From Streptomyces sp. NBC_01353 (GTDB taxonomy: Bacteria > Actinomycetota > Actinomycetes > Streptomycetales > Streptomycetaceae): 64,000 nt of DNA. The position numbers and the translations under genes were made by a program. Every line of letters starts with the position of its first letter. The stretch's first letter is position 1. Below the pieces are notes generated by a model. It saw only the letters and a list, made by a program, of their open reading frames with translations, searched no databases and had not been told where the DNA came from. Positions 45,880 to 54,579 of the stretch are shown here, one piece after another. Location: the NCBI RefSeq assembly GCF_036237275.1, contig NZ_CP108352.1:4030001-4094000 (forward strand), in the 5' to 3' direction.

Positions 45880-47274
45880 ATGGGCAGCACCACGGTCAAC
45901 GGCGGCATCTCGTTCTGGTACGCACAAGAGGGCACCCCCGCCCCCCGCGAACCGCTGCCCGGCGACACCACGGCCGACGTCTGCATCGTCGGCGGCGGCT
46001 ACACCGGCCTCTGGACCGCGTACTACCTCAAGAAGGCCGTCCCCTTCCTCAACATCACCGTCCTCGAAGCCAAGTTCTGCGGCTACGGAGCCTCCGGACG
46101 CAACGGCGGCTGGCTCTACAACGGCATCGCCGGCCGCGACCGCCACGCCAAGATCCACGGCCACGAGGCAGCCGTCCGCCTCCAGCAGGCCATGAACGCC
46201 ACCGTCGACGAAGTCATCACCGTCTGCGAAACCGAGAAGATCGACGCCGACATCCACCGCGGCGGCGTCCTCGAAATCGCCCACTCCCCCGCCCAGCTCG
46301 CCCGCCTCAAGGACTTCCACAGCGTCGAACTCGCCTTCGGCGAAACGGACCGCGAACTCTACGGCGCCCGCGAAACCGCCGACCGCATCCGCGTCACCGG
46401 CGCCGTCGGCTCCAGCTGGACCCCCCACGGAGCCCGCCTCCACCCCGTCAAGCTGGTCAAGGGCCTCGCGGCAGCCGTCGAAGCACTCGGCGTCACGATC
46501 CACGAATCGACCCCCGTCACCGAGATCAAGCCGAAGCACGCCATCACCCCGTACGGCACCGTCCGCGCCCCCTACATACTCCGGTGCACCGAAGGCTTCA
46601 CCGCCTCCCTCACCGGCCAGCGCCGCACCTGGCTCCCCATGAACTCCTCCATGATCGCCACCGAGCCCCTCACCGACGCCCAATGGGAAACCATCGGCTG
46701 GAACGGCCTCGAAACCCTCGGCGACATGGCCCACGCCTACATGTACGCCCAACGCACCGCCGACGGCCGCATCGCCCTCGGCGGCCGCGGCGTCCCCTAC
46801 CGCTACGGCTCCAAGACCGACAACGACGGCCGCACCCAGCCCCAGACCATCGAGGCCCTCCGCGAGATCCTCATCCGCTTCTTCCCCTCCCTCGCCGGCC
46901 TCGGCATCGCCCATGCCTGGTCCGGCGTCCTCGGCGTCCCCCGCGACTGGTGCGCCACCGTCACCCTCGACCGCTCCACCGGCCTCGGCTGGGCCGGCGG
47001 CTACGTCGGCTCAGGCGTCACCACGACGAACCTCGCCGCCCGCACCCTCCGCGACCTGATCCAACAGGACTCCGGCCAGTCGGGCCCCACGGACCTGACC
47101 ACCCTCCCGTGGGTCAACCACAAGGTCCGCAAGTGGGAACCGGAACCCCTCCGCTGGCTCGGCGTCCAAGCCATGTACGCGGCCTACCGCACAGCCGACC
47201 ACCAAGAATCCACCACCCACACGGCGACCACGTCCCCCATCGCCAACCTCGCCGACCGCCTCAGCGGCCGCTGA
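45880..47274 (+). CDS. DadA-type FAD-dependent oxidoreductase
   Basis: 464 aa, ATG at 45880. GISFWYAQEG, then the FAD site TADVCIVGGGYTGLWTAYYL, YGASGRNGGWLYNGIAGRDR (the covalent-flavin-type loop), and GIAHAWSGVLGVPRDWCATV near the C-terminus. This is the glycine/D-amino-acid-oxidase (DAO) family, gamma-glutamylputrescine oxidase-like subgroup. It oxidises an amine or N-methyl amino acid; the substrate is unknown. Confidence 0.88.
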   Translation: MGSTTVNGGISFWYAQEGTPAPREPLPGDTTADVCIVGGGYTGLWTAYYLKKAVPFLNITVLEAKFCGYGASGRNGGWLYNGIAGRDRHAKIHGHEAAVRLQQAMNATVDEVITVCETEKIDADIHRGGVLEIAHSPAQLARLKDFHSVELAFGETDRELYGARETADRIRVTGAVGSSWTPHGARLHPVKLVKGLAAAVEALGVTIHESTPVTEIKPKHAITPYGTVRAPYILRCTEGFTASLTGQRRTWLPMNSSMIATEPLTDAQWETIGWNGLETLGDMAHAYMYAQRTADGRIALGGRGVPYRYGSKTDNDGRTQPQTIEALREILIRFFPSLAGLGIAHAWSGVLGVPRDWCATVTLDRSTGLGWAGGYVGSGVTTTNLAARTLRDLIQQDSGQSGPTDLTTLPWVNHKVRKWEPEPLRWLGVQAMYAAYRTADHQESTTHTATTSPIANLADRLSGR

Positions 47275-47831
47275 CCCCGCATGGCGGTCCCGGCGCGGCG
47301 GTGGAGCCACGTGCGGTACCAGGAGCGCGGCGCTTCACCCTCACGTGGCGTCATGCCGCATTGTCGGGTGCGTGGAAGAGCACCTGACCGTGGGACGTCT
47401 GGGTGTCGCGGCCCGGTTCCTGGTGTCGGCGGTCGAGCAGGCCAGAACGCGGCAGGACCGTCCAGCAGCCGGGGGGTCAGAACGGCCGGACAACGGACGC
47501 ACGGTGACTGCTGCAGTGGGCCTCGGCCGTGACGCGGCGGGCCCGCTGAAGGCCCATCGACCACATCGTCGGCCCGCCCGGCGCATTCGCCGGACCGGTC
47601 GTGCCGAGCGGCCTGCCCGGCCCCAGGGGCGGCCCGAGACTCACCCGTGACCTGCGGAAAGATCCACGACGGGGGTTACCGCGGGTTCCGTCGCCACGCG
47701 CACAGGATCGTCACCGAACCGACATACCGAGCGGTCGGAAACCCCCTTACGCAGGGGCTATACCCATGAGTAACGTACGCGGACCACCAGCGCCACCCGC
47801 CCGTTCCCCGGGGCGGCAAGGAGCAAGATCG
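47275..47831. other. Intergenic region, promoter side of the DUF485-symporter pair
   Basis: About 550 nt with no gene I can support. Frames are proline/arginine-rich and have no ribosome sites. The last 70 nt contain TATACC just before an ATG at 47766, a possible upstream start of the DUF485 protein. Confidence 0.4.
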
Positions 47832-48434
47832 ATGTCGTACCACGAGCCTTTCCCCGGCCCACCGCCCGTACCCCAGCACCGGAATGCCGGGCGGCACCGC
47901 CAAGAGGCGGCGTCGCAGTCCTGGGAGGGTGGATCGCCGTCCTGGGACACCGATCCACAGGCAGCCTGGGACTCGTCCCCGCGAGCGTGGGACTCCTCGC
48001 CGCAGGGCTGGGACTCCGCGCAGCAGCCCTGGGACGCGTCCCCGCAGCCGCAACCGCCCGCCGCCACCGACGATCGTGATGATCTGCACCGGCTCGGATC
48101 GGCCTACCGCAGGCTCCGCCGCGTCGCCACCTTCACCGCGCTCGGCTACTTCGTCATCTTCCTTTTCCTGTCCGGCTACGCCCCCTCGTTGATGACCAGC
48201 AACATCACCGGTGGTCTCACCACCGGTCTGGTCCTGGGGCTCCTCCAGCTGCCCGTGGCGCTGGCTGCGATCGCGCTGTACGAGCGGATCGCACGCAACC
48301 GCGTCGACCCGCTCGCCGCGGTGATCCGCGAACGCGCCGAGCAGGCGGCCGCGGCAACCGCGCCCCGGCCGGAACGCCAGAGCCGCTCCGGACGTCCCGT
48401 GTGGCAGCAGCCCACCGGAGGTGCGCGCGCATGA
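47832..48434 (+). CDS. DUF485 small membrane protein (symporter partner)
   Basis: 200 aa from ATG at 47832, with AGGAG 8 nt upstream; the frame is open back to ATG at 47766. The N-terminal half is disordered with repeated WDSSPRAWDSSPQGWDS-type units. The C-terminal half is DUF485: YRRLRRVATFTALGYFVIFL, FLSGYAPSLM, and a second helix GLVLGLLQLPVALAAIALYE. DUF485 proteins accompany acetate-type sodium symporters, and the symporter gene overlaps this one by 4 nt. Confidence 0.85.
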   Translation: MSYHEPFPGPPPVPQHRNAGRHRQEAASQSWEGGSPSWDTDPQAAWDSSPRAWDSSPQGWDSAQQPWDASPQPQPPAATDDRDDLHRLGSAYRRLRRVATFTALGYFVIFLFLSGYAPSLMTSNITGGLTTGLVLGLLQLPVALAAIALYERIARNRVDPLAAVIRERAEQAAAATAPRPERQSRSGRPVWQQPTGGARA

Positions 48435-50050
48435 CCAGCTTCAGCTCCGAGGCCCAGACCATGTCGCTGATGGCGTTCATCGCGGTCATCACTGTCACGC
48501 TGCTGCTGTGCGTGATGACCGGCCCCGACCGTGACGACCTGGGCGAGTTCTACACCGGCTACCGCTCGCTCTCCCCCGTGCAGAGCGGCCTCGCGATCGC
48601 CGGCGACTACATCTCCGCCGGCACCGTGCTCGGCACCATCGGCATCATCGCGCTCGTCGGCTACGACGGCGTCACGCTCGCCCTGAGCACCGTGCTCTCG
48701 ATGGTCCTGATGATGTTCCTGCTCGCCGAACCGCTGCGTAACGCCGGCCGGTTCACGATCGGCGACGTCTTCACCCGGCGTCTCCCCGGCCCCGCCGTGC
48801 GGATCACCACGGCCGCGGTCACCCTGACCGCACTGCTGCCGCTGGTGATCTTCCAGCTCGCGGGCGCCGGCGATCTCCTCTCCGTCGTCCTCGGCTTCGA
48901 CGCCGACGGCTTCAAGACCGGCGCGATCGTGTTCCTGGGCCTGCTGATGATCGCGTACGCGGCGATCGGCGGCATGAAGGGCACCGCCTTCATCCAGATC
49001 GTCAAGACCGTCGCCCTGCTCGGCGCGTCCCTCGCGATCGCCGCGCTCATTCTCAACCGCTTCGACTTCAGCCTGCCCTCCCTACTGGACGCCGCCAAGC
49101 GCGGCAGCGGGGCGGGAGACGCCTATCTCGCCTCCGGTCTGCAGTTCGGCGGCAACGAACTCGACATGATCAGCACTCAGTTGACGGTCGTGCTCGGCGC
49201 CGCGGTGCTGCCGCAGATCACCATGCGCATGTTCACCGCGCGCAGCGCGGCAGCCGTGCGGCGCTCGATGTCCTGGGCCGTGTCGACCGTCGTCGTGACC
49301 TGTCTGCTGATCGCCGTCATCGGCTTCGGCGCGGCGGCGATCGTCGGCCACCAGAGGATCGTCGCCGGCGACCCGCAGGGCAAGACAGCGTTCCTCATGG
49401 TCAGCCAGGCCGTCATGGGCACGGACCAGACGACCGTCGAGACACTGCTGTTCACGGCCGTGGCGACAGCCATCTTCCTCACCCTGCTGGCCTCGGTCGC
49501 CGGGATCACCCTCGCCTGCGCCAACACCCTGGCGCACGACCTCATCACGCACGGGCTGCGCCGCAAGGCGCAACTGAAGGACTCCGCAGAGATGGCCATC
49601 GCCCGGACCGCCGCGGCGGGCGTCGGGCTCGTGGCGATCGCGATCGCCGCCGGTGCACGGCATCTGAACCTTCAGGCACTGCTCACCCTGTCGTTCTGCA
49701 TCGGCGCGTCCGCGGTCGCACCGGCCCTCATCTACAGCCTCTTCTGGCGCCGCTACTCCCGTACGGGACTGCTCTGCACCCTCATCGTGGGCAGCGCCTC
49801 CGCGTTCATCCTCATGACCGGCAGCAACCTGGTATCCGGATCGCCCCAGGCGATCTTCCCGGACCAGGACTTCAACTGGTTCCCGTTCACCACGTCGGGC
49901 ATCCTCTCGGCCCCGCTGGGCTTCCTCGCGGGCTGGCTCGGCACGGTGCTCTACGAACGCGACCCGGCCGACCAGCGCATGCGGTACGAAGCGGTGGAGG
50001 AGACGATCCTGGCCGGCACACCCGCGGCGAACAGCGCCTCCGCGTCCTGA
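48431..50050 (+). CDS. actP: Sodium:solute symporter, ActP (acetate permease) type
   Basis: 539 aa, about 13 membrane helices. SSS family: GPDRDDLGEFYTGYRSLSPV, LAIAGDYISAGTVLGTIGII, GLLMIAYAAIGGMKGTAFIQ and VLGAAVLPQITMRMFTARSA. Imports acetate or short carboxylates with a cation. Coupled to the DUF485 gene through an ATGA overlap, the standard yjcH-actP arrangement. A strong terminator follows. Confidence 0.9.
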   Translation: MTSFSSEAQTMSLMAFIAVITVTLLLCVMTGPDRDDLGEFYTGYRSLSPVQSGLAIAGDYISAGTVLGTIGIIALVGYDGVTLALSTVLSMVLMMFLLAEPLRNAGRFTIGDVFTRRLPGPAVRITTAAVTLTALLPLVIFQLAGAGDLLSVVLGFDADGFKTGAIVFLGLLMIAYAAIGGMKGTAFIQIVKTVALLGASLAIAALILNRFDFSLPSLLDAAKRGSGAGDAYLASGLQFGGNELDMISTQLTVVLGAAVLPQITMRMFTARSAAAVRRSMSWAVSTVVVTCLLIAVIGFGAAAIVGHQRIVAGDPQGKTAFLMVSQAVMGTDQTTVETLLFTAVATAIFLTLLASVAGITLACANTLAHDLITHGLRRKAQLKDSAEMAIARTAAAGVGLVAIAIAAGARHLNLQALLTLSFCIGASAVAPALIYSLFWRRYSRTGLLCTLIVGSASAFILMTGSNLVSGSPQAIFPDQDFNWFPFTTSGILSAPLGFLAGWLGTVLYERDPADQRMRYEAVEETILAGTPAANSASAS

Positions 50051-50066
50051 CGCGCACGCCCCGACG

Positions 50067-50104
50067 AAGGGCGCCCGGCCCGAAGTTCCAGGCCGGGCGC
50101 CCTT
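50067..50104 (+). terminator. Symporter operon terminator
   Basis: AAGGGCGCCCGGCC (50067-50080) pairs perfectly with 50091-50104; 10-nt loop. Confidence 0.9.
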
Positions 50105-50356
50105 TCGGCTGTCCCGAGGTGCCTAGGGCCTAGCTGAGCACCGCATTGGGAGACGACGGAAGCACATAGGTGACGCCTTGCGCGATGACCACTTTGTCCC
50201 GAAGCAACTCGGTCGGGCCCTCTACTTTGGGTTGGTGTGCCTCTCACCTGCACCAACGGTCCGCAGGCGTCCGTGCTTGTCCGCCGGTGTGCGTCGGTGT
50301 TGTCACGCAGTTAGACACTCAGCGGGACCAACGGTTCACCGCCCATGCCTTGGCGG
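50105..50356. other. Left edge of the tRNA-Thr-linked patch, no gene seen
   Basis: About 250 nt whose composition is visibly less GC-biased than the flanks. A weak hairpin GTTGGTG ... CACCAAC occurs near 50231-50260. I searched by eye for a copy of the tRNA-Thr 3' end (an attR) and found none. Confidence 0.4.
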
Positions 50357-50713
50357 TCAACCCAACTCGGTGGACTGGGCCATCCAAGCGAAGGCGTCTG
50401 CTGTTCGAGTAGCCAGCGACCCGGTCTGCCAGGAACCAGTGATGTCTGTCCAGTTGTGGAGGTAGGCGCTGCGCGCGCCGTGCTCAGCTGCTTGGTCGTA
50501 GAAGAGGCTGAATCTGTAGACCCTGCCGTCATCGGAGATCACTTGGCCGTCCTCGTGATCGGGCCCCTCCTGCAAGAGGTCGACGACAACCGTCCGGTCC
50601 GGGTCCAGTCCCTGGCCCTTCAGCAGCTCCCGCAACCGGCTCCATAGGTCGTAGTCGCTGGTCCGCAGGAGATCGGTGTACTGAACGACGATGCTTGACA
50701 CCATGAACCTCAT
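50357..50713 (-). CDS. Hypothetical protein in integrative-element relic
   Basis: 118 aa from ATG at 50713; ATG at 50704 and GTG at 50701 are also possible. Soluble: VSSIVVQYTDLLRTSDYDLW, SRLRELLKGQGLDPDRTVVV, DLLQEGPDHEDGQVISDDGR, VYRFSLFYDQAAEHGARSAY. It contains alternating charged helices and a beta hairpin and has no motif I know. The base composition is lower in GC at third positions than its neighbours, consistent with transferred DNA. It lies between the actP operon and tRNA-Thr. Confidence 0.5.
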   Translation of the reverse strand: MRFMVSSIVVQYTDLLRTSDYDLWSRLRELLKGQGLDPDRTVVVDLLQEGPDHEDGQVISDDGRVYRFSLFYDQAAEHGARSAYLHNWTDITGSWQTGSLATRTADAFAWMAQSTELG

Positions 50714-50850
50714 GATCGGTCTTGCACCCGGTATTGGGAAGCAACGGGCATCGTCGTAGTGAATGCTGCCGGCGCGCACACGTCTACCTGGGTCCCGTCC
50801 CCGTCGCGGCAACCATCATCTGGCTGCGGACATGATCGGCCGGACAGGCC

Positions 50851-51327
50851 CTATTGCCGCGAGGTCGCGTGGGCCTCGGCGTTCATGGCGATGCACTCAG
50901 ACAGGTCGTCCAATGAGCACGCGATCTGGGCGTTCGCGATCGGGTCGAAGTCCGTGATCTCCGGTGCCGTGGCAACGTAGTTGGAAGGCTCGATGCCCCA
51001 AGCCTCGACCAGGCTCCATCCGGCGTGCACCTCTGCATCGCGTCCGTCTGTGGAGGTTACGCGGAGCCATGCTGTGCACTGGTCCGAGAAGTCGTAGGGA
51101 AGGTATGCGGTGCCGCCCGCGCCCTTCAGCTCGTCTACCTGGTCCTTCCATTGCTCCAGCAGGCGCGCCAGGTTCGCCCCGAGGCGTCGTGATGCCGTGG
51201 GGGACTCGTCGATCACGAGGTAGTACGAATCGCAGGTGTGGAGGTACGGCCCGAGGCTCAACCTGAGGTCGCTGTGGTCACCCTTCTTACTCAGACGCTC
51301 GAACTGGAGGGGGACGGGAGTCGTCAC
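50851..51327 (-). CDS. Hypothetical protein in integrative-element relic
   Basis: 158 aa from GTG at 51327, chosen for GAAGAGGAG 6 nt upstream. Soluble and acidic: VPLQFERLSKKGDHSDLRLS, LGPYLHTCDSYYLVIDESPT, LARLLEQWKDQVDELKGAGG, WGIEPSNYVATAPEITDFDP. Family not recognised; it looks like a stand-alone alpha/beta protein. It starts just after the stop of the truncated NUDIX gene, whose end provides its ribosome site, so it was probably once expressed with that gene. Confidence 0.6.
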   Translation of the reverse strand: MTTPVPLQFERLSKKGDHSDLRLSLGPYLHTCDSYYLVIDESPTASRRLGANLARLLEQWKDQVDELKGAGGTAYLPYDFSDQCTAWLRVTSTDGRDAEVHAGWSLVEAWGIEPSNYVATAPEITDFDPIANAQIACSLDDLSECIAMNAEAHATSRQ

Positions 51328-51340
51328 TCGTTGCTCCTCT

Positions 51341-51547
51341 TCAGTTGGAGCCACCGGCCAGGTGTCGGCCGTCGTGGCTGCGGACGTGGGGGCCTGCGTC
51401 GTCCAGGGCGTCGAGGAGGCGGATTGCGTAGACCTCGGTCATGCGCTTGGTGATCTCTTCCGGGGTAGGCCAGGCGACCGCGGTCGACTCTGCGGAGGTT
51501 CGTTCCTCGCCACCAGTGGGCTTGCAGCGGAAGACCAGGTCGAACCA
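51341..51547 (-). pseudogene. NUDIX hydrolase, C-terminal fragment only
   Basis: Sixty-eight codons from 51547 read WFDLVFRCKPTGGEERTSAE, then AVAWPTPEEITKRMTEVYAI and RLLDALDDAGPHVRSHDGRH before TGA. This is the C-terminal part of an actinobacterial NUDIX hydrolase. The catalytic NUDIX box (GX5EX7REUXEEXGU) is missing because the sequence switches to integrase coding on the other strand at 51547. Confidence 0.75.
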
Positions 51548-51690
51548 TGGACGTCTACACCCACGTAGTCCAGGACACCCAGCGCGAGGCCATCAGTCAC
51601 ATGGACCGGCTGCTCACACGAAAGCGCCCGGACCGCGGCCGACCGCCCCCGTTGATGTCACCCGTAGATGTCAAAGACCCCCAACCATGA
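51547..51690 (+). pseudogene. Tyrosine integrase, C-terminal fragment
   Basis: ATG at 51547 opens MDVYTHVVQDTQREAISHMD, RLLTRKRP and a short proline-rich tail, 47 aa. MDVYTHVxxxxxxEA.xxmdxll is the C-terminal end of actinomycete phage/AICE tyrosine integrases and contains the nucleophile Tyr region. The rest of the integrase is absent. It lies 20 nt from the 3' end of tRNA-Thr, exactly where an integrase gene sits in an integrated element. Confidence 0.8.
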
Positions 51691-51705
51691 TCGGTTGGGG
51701 GTCTT
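51674..51705. terminator. Hairpin between integrase relic and tRNA-Thr
   Basis: AAGACCCCCAACC (51674-51686) pairs perfectly with 51693-51705, loop ATGATC; a likely terminator for the tRNA (minus strand). Confidence 0.8.
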
Positions 51706-51710
51706 CGCCC

Positions 51711-51787
51711 TGGAGCCCCCTGTCGGGTTCGAACCGACGACCCCCGCTTTACAAGAGCGGTGCTCTGGCCAGCTGAGCTAAGGAGGC
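51711..51787 (-). tRNA. tRNA-Thr(TGT), CCA encoded
   Basis: Cloverleaf read on the minus strand: acceptor GCCTCCT/AGGGGGC, D-arm AGCTCAGCTGGCCAGAGC, anticodon stem CCGCT/AGCGG with loop CTTGTAA (anticodon TGT), T-arm GTCGG-TTCGAAC-CCGAC, discriminator T, then an encoded CCA. The 3' end faces the integrase relic, the usual orientation of a tRNA attachment site. Confidence 0.95.
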
Positions 51788-51896
51788 AGCGAGTGCAGTG
51801 TAACCAACGCCCGCCCCGCCCAGGTCGGAAATCTCACCGGCTCCGGAGTGCTGACAGATCCGGAATCGCCAGGTAGCGTCACCCGGAGTTCGCTCC

Positions 51897-51912
51897 GGTG
51901 GACTAGACCTCA
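51897..51912. promoter_or_regulatory. DasR-like operator upstream of msiK
   Basis: GGTGGACTAGACCTCA, 58 nt before the msiK start, shares GTGGACTAGACCT with the nagK site at 26764 and fits the dre palindrome at 12 of 16 positions. Confidence 0.65.
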
Positions 51913-51969
51913 ATCCTTCCTTTACTCGGATCGTCCGGCACGTTCCTGCCGGTGAAGGGATACATCACC

Positions 51970-53067
<1,098 letters not shown>

Positions 53068-53111
53068 TCCAGCCGGTCCGGCTCGCCCAGCCGGTCCTCG
53101 TCAGTGCCGTT

Positions 53112-53143
53112 CGGCCCTGTTCCCGCTTGCGGGTGCGGGGCCG
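53112..53143 (+). terminator. msiK terminator
   Basis: CCCGC/GCGGG inner stem with CGGCCC/GGGCCG outer arms and small internal loops, about 45 nt after the stop. Confidence 0.6.
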
Positions 53144-53297
53144 TTCGCGTACACGACCGGCGTGTCGACAAATACCCCGGCAGACCCGTCAATTCGGGCA
53201 CCGGCGTCAACACGGAATTCGAAAAGGCGCTTCGAACCATCCCTCGCGAGAGTGACTAAATGTCGCCATATCACTACCGCCCGCTACGCTCGCCTGC

Positions 53298-53711
53298 GTG
53301 ACGCACACTGCCCGCCGTATCGGCCGCTCTCTCGCTCTCGTCCTGCCCGTCGTCCTGGTGCTCTCCGGGACGCTCGCGGTGTCCGCCGTCCCGTGGGCCG
53401 GTCAGGCCTCCGGGACCCAGATGCTCACCGCGTCCTCGGAGGACGTCTCCGTCCCCGCCAAGTCCCGTGCTCCGCAGGATATTCTGCGCGACCGCCTGCT
53501 CGCAGAGCTTCAGGAGAAGGACCCCGGCACGGCGTTGACGCACCTCCAGCGCGAGGTCGAGAACAGCCCGTCCCTCGCCAAGCACTGCATGTCCATCGCC
53601 CGCGCCCTCGGCAAGGCGGCCGTGCGGTACTACGGCCCCACCCGCGCCCAGTCCTACTCCCGCCCGGTCTGCGACACCTCGTTCGCGACCGGCGTGATGT
53701 ACGCGAGCTGA
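53298..53711 (+). CDS. Small secreted protein, unknown
   Basis: 137 aa from GTG at 53298, with TACGCT 7 nt upstream and no ribosome site (probably leaderless). Signal peptide RSLALVLPVVLVLSGTLAVS, with the mature part starting near VPWAGQASG. Two Cys (KHCMSIA and PVCDTSF) could form a disulfide. The mature domain is mostly helical (ILRDRLLAELQEKDPGTALT, CMSIARALGKAAVRYYGP). No family recognised. Confidence 0.7.
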   Translation: MTHTARRIGRSLALVLPVVLVLSGTLAVSAVPWAGQASGTQMLTASSEDVSVPAKSRAPQDILRDRLLAELQEKDPGTALTHLQREVENSPSLAKHCMSIARALGKAAVRYYGPTRAQSYSRPVCDTSFATGVMYAS

Positions 53712-53774
53712 GTCGCGAACCCACCCCCGCGACGCTGAACGGCTGCCTCACGAGGTGCGCATATCGTTCCCGGT

Positions 53775-54491
53775 ATGAACACCTCTCCGACGCAGGCCGT
53801 GGTCCTGGCGGGCGGCCAGGGCTCGCGCCTGCGCCCGTACACCGACGACCGCCCCAAGCCGATGGTCGAGATCCCGGGCACCGGGACCCCGATCATCGGC
53901 CATCAGCTGTCCTGGCTCGCCGCCGAGGGCGTGACGGATGCCGTCGTGTCCTGCGGACATCTCGCCGAGGTGCTCCAGGAGTGGCTGGAGGGCGCCGATC
54001 TGCCGCTCCGTGTGACGACCGTCGTCGAGTCGGAGCCGCTGGGCCGTGGCGGCGGCCTCAAGTACGCCGCCGCCCATCTTCCTGAGCCCGGGCAGCCCTG
54101 GTACGCCACGAACGGCGACATCTGGACCCGTTTCTCCCTGCGCGAGATGGCCGAGTTCCACGCGGAGCGGGACGCCACCGCCACGCTCGCCCTCGCCCGC
54201 CCCCGAATCCCGTGGGGTGCCGTGGAGACGGACACGTTCGGGCACATCACCGACTTCATCGAGTCGCCGCCGTCGCCGTTCCTCATCAACGCCGGCGTGT
54301 ACGTCTTCTCCCCCGAGTTCACGGGGCTGCTCCCCGATCGCGGCGACCACGAGCGCACCACGTTCCCCCGGCTGGCCCGAGAGCGCCGCCTGGCGGGCTT
54401 CCCGCTGCCCCAGGGGGCCTACTGGCGGGCGATCGACACCGCGAAGGACCTGACGGAGGCGGCGAAGGAGCTGGCGGCTCAGGGGGTATGA
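53775..54491 (+). CDS. Sugar-1-phosphate nucleotidyltransferase (ManC/RmlA-like)
   Basis: 238 aa, ATG at 53775 with TATCGT 7 nt upstream (probably leaderless). NTP-transferase fold: QAVVLAGGQGSRLRPYTDDR, PKPMVEIPGTGTPIIGHQLS, EPLGRGGGLKYAA, WYATNGDIWTRF (metal Asp), and FLINAGVYVFSPEF. Makes an NDP-hexose from NTP and a hexose 1-phosphate. It lacks the left-handed beta-helix of GlmU/GlgC, so it is likely a GDP-mannose or dTDP/CDP-glucose type. A sharp terminator follows. Confidence 0.87.
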   Translation: MNTSPTQAVVLAGGQGSRLRPYTDDRPKPMVEIPGTGTPIIGHQLSWLAAEGVTDAVVSCGHLAEVLQEWLEGADLPLRVTTVVESEPLGRGGGLKYAAAHLPEPGQPWYATNGDIWTRFSLREMAEFHAERDATATLALARPRIPWGAVETDTFGHITDFIESPPSPFLINAGVYVFSPEFTGLLPDRGDHERTTFPRLARERRLAGFPLPQGAYWRAIDTAKDLTEAAKELAAQGV

Positions 54492-54511
54492 CAGCGGTTC
54501 GTAGGTAAGGG

Positions 54512-54545
54512 AAGGGCGGCACCACTCGGAAGTGGTGCCGCCCTT
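54512..54545. terminator. Bidirectional terminator
   Basis: A 15-bp perfect stem AAGGGCGGCACCACT (54512-54526) with 54531-54545 and tetraloop CGGA, between convergent genes. Confidence 0.9.
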
Positions 54546-54579
54546 GTCGTGGTCGGGTGGGGCGTACGGAGCCGGGTCG

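Noticed and set aside
50105-50356. attR copy of the tRNA-Thr 3' end
   Set aside because: No direct repeat of GTCGGGTTCGAACC or its flanks was found by eye on the far side of the relic.
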